A stretch of 34,513 nucleotides of DNA from an uncultured Bacillota bacterium (lineage in GTDB: Bacteria; Bacillota_I; Bacilli_A; RF39; UBA660), in NCBI GenBank assembly GCA_946611635.1, contig CAMODW010000012.1:1-34513 (forward strand), given 5' to 3'. The position numbers and the translations under genes were made by a program. A model generated the notes under the pieces. It worked only from the letters and a program-made list of their open reading frames with translations. It was not told the DNA's origin and did no database searches. This document shows, piece by piece, positions 30,779-34,513 of the stretch (position 1 is the first letter of the stretch; each line of letters begins with the position of its first letter).

Positions 30779-30806
30779 TTTTAATTATTAAAACCTATGA
30801 TATAAT
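30779..30806 (+). promoter_or_regulatory. Promoter region of the phosphotransferase gene
   Basis: An extended -10 TGATATAAT (30798-30806), 21 nt before the ATG. A 15-nt inverted repeat TTTTAATTATTAAAA (30779-30793) covers the -35 region. Confidence 0.55.
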
Positions 30807-30826
30807 CAAATTCGTGAGGTGATTAT

Positions 30827-31960
30827 ATGTCAGATATTAACTTAGAAGAAATAAACAAAAGAATCTGTAATAGAGATGATTGTTTCTATTGGCAAACAGA
30901 TAGAAAAATAAGTGCTGAAGAAGCTGCATTAATATGGAAAGATAGACACTCTGCTATTACCAACGAAGAATTATTTTCCAAAATAAACCCAGAATTAACT
31001 AATGATAAGCTAAAATACATTGAACCATTTGATGAAAATGCTCAAACAAGTTTAGGCAATGTTAACTCAATTAGAATCGGAGTTTTAGAAAGTGATAAAA
31101 AAGTCATTATTAGATGCCATCCAAAAGGAGTAAAAAATGGATATTTTTATTCTGAAAGTCTAGCCTCTAAAATCGCTCTAGAACATGGAATACCTGCATA
31201 TAAAACTTATACTATTCATGAACTAAGTAGTGAAGACGACATTTCTTACCAAGTAATTGAACAATTACCTGGTGATACTATTCAATTTTATTTAAAAAAG
31301 CATCCCGAAAAAGAAGAAGAACTAGTATATGAAATGGGAAGAACAATGGCTAAACTTCATAAAATCAAAATAGAAGGTTTTGGCCCCTTTATTAATGAAG
31401 AAGCCAAAAAAGGTCATCTAATAGGTAGATTTACTTCCCTTCATGATTCCATTAATGCCGGACTAGAAGAAAATCTAGATAGACTTGTAAAATATGATAT
31501 TCTATCTAGAGATGTTGCCAATAAAATGAAAGCTCTATTTAAAAACAATCCCTTGTTAGATTTTGAGGAATCAGTATTAGTTCATAATGATTTTGCCGAC
31601 TGGAACTTATTAACTGACGGGAATACAGTAAGTGGTGTTATAGACTGGGATGAATGTGTTGGAGGTCATCCAATTCAAGAAATAGCATGTTGGTCAACAT
31701 TTTTTGATCCAGAAAGAATAATTCCTTTTTTAAAAGGATATTATAGTGATACCAAAAAACCCGAAAACTTTGATGAATTATTTCAATTATTTAGATTAAG
31801 ATATACTATATCAAAAATGGCTTTAAGAATAAAAAGATATACTTATGAACAAACTCCATTTTTAAAAGGTATGATTGAAAAAGGTGAAAAACATCTAGAA
31901 GAATTAATTAAAATATTCAATTTAGAAGATACCATTGTTAAAAAGAAAACAATAATCTAA
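30827..31960 (+). CDS. Aminoglycoside phosphotransferase (APH) family kinase-fold protein
   Basis: A 377-aa cytoplasmic protein of the APH/choline kinase superfamily. ATP-binding N-lobe at about 70-150 (KVIIRCHPKG; YQVIEQLPGD). Catalytic loop VHNDFADWNLL at about 250-260 (Asp base and Asn), metal-binding VIDWDE at about 270-275. The first 60 residues are an extra helical part. Substrate unknown: antibiotic resistance cannot be assumed, since many members phosphorylate small metabolites. GAGGTGAT lies 4 nt before the ATG. It is a single-gene unit with its own terminator, upstream of an ABC exporter in the same orientation. Confidence 0.88.
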   Translation: MSDINLEEINKRICNRDDCFYWQTDRKISAEEAALIWKDRHSAITNEELFSKINPELTNDKLKYIEPFDENAQTSLGNVNSIRIGVLESDKKVIIRCHPKGVKNGYFYSESLASKIALEHGIPAYKTYTIHELSSEDDISYQVIEQLPGDTIQFYLKKHPEKEEELVYEMGRTMAKLHKIKIEGFGPFINEEAKKGHLIGRFTSLHDSINAGLEENLDRLVKYDILSRDVANKMKALFKNNPLLDFEESVLVHNDFADWNLLTDGNTVSGVIDWDECVGGHPIQEIACWSTFFDPERIIPFLKGYYSDTKKPENFDELFQLFRLRYTISKMALRIKRYTYEQTPFLKGMIEKGEKHLEELIKIFNLEDTIVKKKTII

Positions 31961-31970
31961 TATTTTAACT

Positions 31971-31999
31971 AAACAGATTAAAAAAATATCTGTTTTTTT
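31971..31999 (+). terminator. Terminator of the phosphotransferase gene
   Basis: An 8-bp stem AAACAGAT/ATCTGTTT (31971-31978 with 31988-31995) followed by a T-run. Confidence 0.85.
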
Positions 32000-32056
32000 A
32001 TCAAATAGATTTTAAAACCATTACCTTTTATTTTTTTATAAAATAAGAAATAATTA

Positions 32057-32065
32057 TGATAAAAT
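32057..32065 (+). promoter_or_regulatory. Extended -10 of the ABC transporter gene
   Basis: TGATAAAAT, 21 nt before the chosen ATG (32086). Its position upstream of the ribosome site argues against the earlier in-frame start at 32056, which it overlaps. Confidence 0.6.
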
Positions 32066-32085
32066 GCTTATTAGGATGTGATTAT

Positions 32086-33825
32086 ATGGAAAAAAAAGAT
32101 TCTAGTTTTTTAAAAAATGTTAAAAAAACTTGGATATATGTAAAAGAATGTAAATTAAATTTAATCGGCTATGCATCTGTTAGTATTATCGAGGCTATAT
32201 TGGGTGCTTTACTACCAATTATTGCAGCAAAAATAATTCTAAATATTACAAGTGGTTTAATACCACAATTAGTATTATCAGCACTAGCAGTATTATTACT
32301 TGAAATAGTACTATATACTATGTTTTTCTTTAAAGGTTATTTATATCAAAAAATCTATCAAAAAACACTAGTAAATTTACAAGTAGCAGTAGCTAGAGAA
32401 ACATTAAATTTAGAAATAAAAGAAATAGACAAATCTTCTTCCGGACTATTCATTGATAGACTAAACAAAGATACTCAAGATATTTCTAGTACCTTTATGG
32501 AATATACTTATTGGACATCTAATATAATATCTAATATTGGCGTATTAGTAGCAATATTTATTTTAAATAAATATTTATTCTTATACGCAATTATTACTTC
32601 TATCTCTATTTTCTTAATAAATAAAAAAAGAATAAGTAAACAATATGAACTTCAAAAAAATCTAAAAAATATACAAGAAAAGAAAACAGGACTTACTGGT
32701 GAACTTGTAAGAGGTATAAGAGATATCAAAGTATTAAATGCATCAAGCACTATTTTAAAACAAACTTCAAGGAAAATAATAGAAGCATCTAACGAAGAAA
32801 TTAAAATGTTAAATATAAGAAGAATATATATGTATTTAGAAAACAATTTAAGAAGTCTAAGTGATTTTGTATTCATAATAATTGGGTGCTATCTATATAG
32901 TAATAGTTTACTTACAATACCAACATTCGTAATTATATATAATTACCAGTCAAAAGTAAAAAATCTATTAACTGGTATTGTACAATTAACTGAATATAAC
33001 AAAAAATTTGTAGTTTCTTCAGATCGAATATATGAAGTAATTGAAAACAATAAATTTGAAAAAGAAAAATTTGGGAATTTAAATATTAAAAAACTTGATG
33101 GAAATATTAAATTTGATAATGTAGACTTTGGCTATGATAAAAATAATAAGATAATTAATAAAATGAGTTTTGAAATTGCTCCTAATCAAAAAGTGGCTTT
33201 TGTTGGTAAAAGTGGTGCTGGTAAAACTACTATTTTTAATCTTATTACTAGACTATATTCAATTAACAAAGGTAGAATACTAATTGATAATTATAATATA
33301 AATGATCTAACTTGCGATTCATTAAGAAATAATATGTCTATTATTACTCAAAATCCATATATATTCAATTTTTCCATTAAAGAGAATTTATTATTGGCAA
33401 AAGAAAATGCTACAATGAAAGAAATAAGAGAAGCATGTAAAATGGCATGTATAGATGACTTTATAATGTCCCTACCTGATAAATATGAAACAATGGTTGG
33501 TGAAAACGGAGTTATATTATCTGGTGGTCAAAAACAAAGATTAGCAATAGCTAGAGCATTGCTTATGAAAACTGAAATAATATTGTTTGATGAAGCAACA
33601 AGTGCACTTGATAATGAAACTCAAAGTGAAATACAAAATGCCATAGAAAACTTAAAAGGTGAATACACTATTCTAATAGTGGCTCACAGATTATCTACTG
33701 TAATTGATTGCGATAAAATTTTTGTAGTAGATAATGGTAAAATACTAGATAGTGGTTCACATAAAGAATTATTAAAAAATTGTGAATTTTATAAGAACCT
33801 ATATGAAAAAGATTTGAATGTTTAA
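32086..33825 (+). CDS. ABC exporter half-transporter (fused TMD-NBD)
   Basis: A protein of about 579 aa. The N-terminal type IV exporter domain has about six membrane helices (residues 25-310, for example LVLSALAVLLLEIVLYTMFF). The nucleotide-binding domain has Walker A GKSGAGKTT (about 372-380), Q-loop ITQNPYIF, signature LSGGQKQR (about 477-484), Walker B IILFDEAT (about 497-504) and H-loop VAHRLST. All ATPase residues are present. It probably works as a homodimer, since no second half-transporter gene is next to it. The ATG at 32086 is preferred to one at 32056 because AGGATGTGATT precedes it and a -10 box covers the earlier start. Substrate unknown. Confidence 0.93.
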   Translation: MEKKDSSFLKNVKKTWIYVKECKLNLIGYASVSIIEAILGALLPIIAAKIILNITSGLIPQLVLSALAVLLLEIVLYTMFFFKGYLYQKIYQKTLVNLQVAVARETLNLEIKEIDKSSSGLFIDRLNKDTQDISSTFMEYTYWTSNIISNIGVLVAIFILNKYLFLYAIITSISIFLINKKRISKQYELQKNLKNIQEKKTGLTGELVRGIRDIKVLNASSTILKQTSRKIIEASNEEIKMLNIRRIYMYLENNLRSLSDFVFIIIGCYLYSNSLLTIPTFVIIYNYQSKVKNLLTGIVQLTEYNKKFVVSSDRIYEVIENNKFEKEKFGNLNIKKLDGNIKFDNVDFGYDKNNKIINKMSFEIAPNQKVAFVGKSGAGKTTIFNLITRLYSINKGRILIDNYNINDLTCDSLRNNMSIITQNPYIFNFSIKENLLLAKENATMKEIREACKMACIDDFIMSLPDKYETMVGENGVILSGGQKQRLAIARALLMKTEIILFDEATSALDNETQSEIQNAIENLKGEYTILIVAHRLSTVIDCDKIFVVDNGKILDSGSHKELLKNCEFYKNLYEKDLNV

Positions 33826-33829
33826 TGAT

Positions 33830-33859
33830 AAAAGATGACTCCAACGAATCATCTTTTTT
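33830..33859. terminator. Terminator after the ABC transporter gene (bidirectional)
   Basis: A 9-bp stem AAAAGATGA/TCATCTTTT (33830-33838 with 33849-33857) and a T-run on the plus strand. It is followed by the end of a minus-strand gene (stop 33866), for which it can also act. Confidence 0.85.
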
Positions 33860-33865
33860 GTTTTT

Positions 33866-34111
33866 TTATAAAGGTAGTGCTTGTTTATCCTTAACTCTAT
33901 TTTCAATGTATTCTAAATTATTAAATGATTTAATACATTTATCTCTCATTTTATCTTGTATTTTAGGTAAGTTATTTTTTATAAATACACTACATTTATC
34001 AACTTGCTTATTCATACTTGTTTTACAATTATCTTAAACTGCAATTCCTACTACATGAAGATCTGATGAAGATTCATCAGTCTCAATTTCTTCTTTAATT
34101 ATTTTTATCAT
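33866..34111 (-). pseudogene. Small gene interrupted by an in-frame TAA
   Basis: From the ATG at 34111 (AAAGGTTGGTG ribosome site upstream) the frame codes 25 residues (MIKIIKEEIETDESSSDLHV, then VGIAV) to a TAA at 34034-34036. It continues for 55 codons (DNCKTSMNKQVDKCSVFIKN, then LPKIQDKMRDKCIKSFNNLE and so on) to a TAA at 33866. The second part is Lys/Asp/Asn-rich with three Cys and looks like real helical protein. It has an internal ATG but no ribosome site. The alternative is a real 25-aa peptide followed by non-coding sequence. Family unknown. It lies behind a structured leader RNA. Confidence 0.55.
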
Positions 34112-34146
34112 AGACACCAACCTTTCTATGATTTTTTCTTATAAAA

Positions 34147-34173
34147 CAAAAAAATCAATCATTTCTGATTGAT
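34147..34173 (-). terminator. Terminator at the end of the structured leader RNA
   Basis: An 8-bp stem ATCAATCA/TGATTGAT (34154-34161 with 34166-34173), loop of 4, followed on the minus strand by seven or eight T. It lies 36 nt before the ATG of the small interrupted gene, so it could be an attenuator. Confidence 0.85.
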
Positions 34174-34290
34174 ATCTATCTAAAAGTTCGATTAGTTCGA
34201 ACAGATTATTCAATGGTAGGTTAAAGACTTTGGTATCAAACTTTAGCCTGTTTTCGTATTACAAATCCATTAGGTATTTGAATTATATCA
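34147..34290 (-). ncRNA. Structured small RNA or cis-regulatory leader, type unknown
   Basis: Minus strand: the extended -10 TGATATAAT (34282-34290) predicts a start near 34275. The transcript of about 125 nt has no ORF of note. It contains a long hairpin, AGGTTAAAG (34219-34227) with CTTTAGCCT (34242-34250), continuing inward with TTTG/CAAA around loop GTAT, and a second hairpin GTTCG/CGAAC (about 34186-34202). It ends in an intrinsic terminator. It is either an independent small RNA or an attenuator leader for the gene starting at 34111. It matches no riboswitch class I can name by eye. Confidence 0.6.
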
Positions 34291-34401
34291 TATTTTTATT
34301 ATAAAAGATGAAATATTATGTAAATTCTTGTGTCTGTTCGCTTGTTTTTATATAGCTAATATGCTACAGTGATTCCAGGAACATTTAGTTGTTGAGTGTC
34401 T

Positions 34402-34428
34402 ACCTCCTATTCAGCATAGAGAGGAGGT
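34402..34428 (+). promoter_or_regulatory. Hairpin that sequesters the ribosome site of the last ORF
   Basis: ACCTCCT (34402-34408) is the exact complement of AGGAGGT (34422-34428), which includes the ribosome site 9 nt before the ATG at 34437. Translation would be blocked in the folded state, as in type I toxin mRNAs and some mobile-element leader genes. Confidence 0.65.
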
Positions 34429-34436
34429 TTGAGAGA

Positions 34437-34513
34437 ATGAACAAACGTGAATACAACATCAAGTTGCTTCGCTACATATCACTCATTTTACTACTCTTAA
34501 CCTTACTGGTTTT
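34437..34513 (+). CDS. Partial small hydrophobic protein, possibly mobile-element or type I toxin-like
   Basis: The ATG at 34437 opens a frame that runs 25 codons to the window edge: a basic start (MNKREYNIKLLRY) and a hydrophobic helix (ISLILLLLTLLVF). Codons such as CGT, CGC, CTC and CTG are rare in the rest of the window, so this end has a different base composition and may belong to an acquired element. The ribosome site is held in a hairpin. Too short to assign: a leader peptide, a toxin or the start of a larger membrane protein all fit. Confidence 0.55.
   Translation, partial: MNKREYNIKLLRYISLILLLLTLLV

Noticed and set aside
30827-31960. Calling the APH-family protein an antibiotic resistance gene
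   Set aside because: Only the general kinase motifs are visible; many relatives act on metabolites, so resistance is not supported.
33825-34037. 70-codon plus-strand ORF after the ABC transporter
   Set aside because: It begins inside the transporter's terminator, lacks a ribosome site and is the reverse of the minus-strand interrupted gene.
34185-34202. LexA/SOS box (CGAAC-N4-GTTCG)
   Set aside because: The repeat is GTTCG-ATTAGTT-CGAAC; orientation and spacing do not fit the box, and it is better explained as an RNA hairpin.
1-34513. CRISPR arrays, insertion sequences, rRNA genes, replication origin
   Set aside because: I saw no regularly spaced repeats, transposase motifs, rRNA segments or DnaA-box clusters.

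Overview
The window is very AT-rich DNA from a low-GC Gram-positive bacterium (Bacillota, Bacilli-like). The evidence is strong AGGAGG-type ribosome sites, a T-box leader, bS16 and KhpA, and an EssC-type (T7SSb) secretion locus. Trp is encoded by TGG, and TGA acts as a stop (for example the ATGA overlap at 1021-1024), so the Mycoplasma code does not apply. Extended -10 boxes of the form TGATATAAT or TGATAAAAT recur. The gene mix would fit an uncultured gut lineage near RF39 or Erysipelotrichales, but the sequence alone does not prove that.

Layout. (1) 1-10850, minus strand: a partial membrane protein gene (1-286), then a terminator-bounded type VII secretion operon. In transcription order it encodes EssC, an EsaB-like ubiquitin-fold protein, a 217-aa double-length ESX-like protein, a 184-aa WXG protein, a 370-aa protein with a C-terminal repeat array, a DUF4176 protein, a 396-aa hydrophobic candidate effector, and three small proteins (206, 110 DUF1292-like, 108 aa). 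No EssA, EssB or EsaA gene is visible. (2) 10855-13829, minus: PlsC / acyl-activating AMP ligase / PlsC, each overlapping the next by 17 nt. (3) 13902-17198: two proteins of unknown function, rpsP-khpA and an anchored alpha/beta hydrolase. (4) 17248-19155: gltX under a Glu T-box leader. (5) 19286-22836, minus: a tRNA-Glu(CTC), then a DUF2975-like membrane protein, mnmA, DUF3137 and lemA. (6) 22836-25469: an orphan CpsC/CpsD polysaccharide-regulator pair and a divergent anchored beta-lactamase-fold serine hydrolase. (7) 25498-30719, minus: trmL, a CxxC-less thioredoxin-like protein, several proteins of unknown function and an iron-sulfur flavoprotein-like oxidoreductase. (8) 30827-33825, plus: an aminoglycoside-phosphotransferase-fold kinase and an ABC exporter half-transporter. 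(9) 33866-34513: a small interrupted gene behind a structured, terminator-ending leader RNA, then the start of a compositionally different small hydrophobic ORF behind a hairpin that sequesters its ribosome site.

The most striking pattern is three minus-strand genes in which a TAA codon is followed, in the same frame, by further protein-like sequence: 3414 (inside a 24-residue repeat array), 28712 (an intact paralog in the window has the missing part) and 34034. They may be pseudogenes, assembly errors or programmed readthrough. The other main candidates for something new are the reduced T7SS locus with its fused ESX protein and hydrophobic effector cassette, and the structured leader at about 34147-34290.
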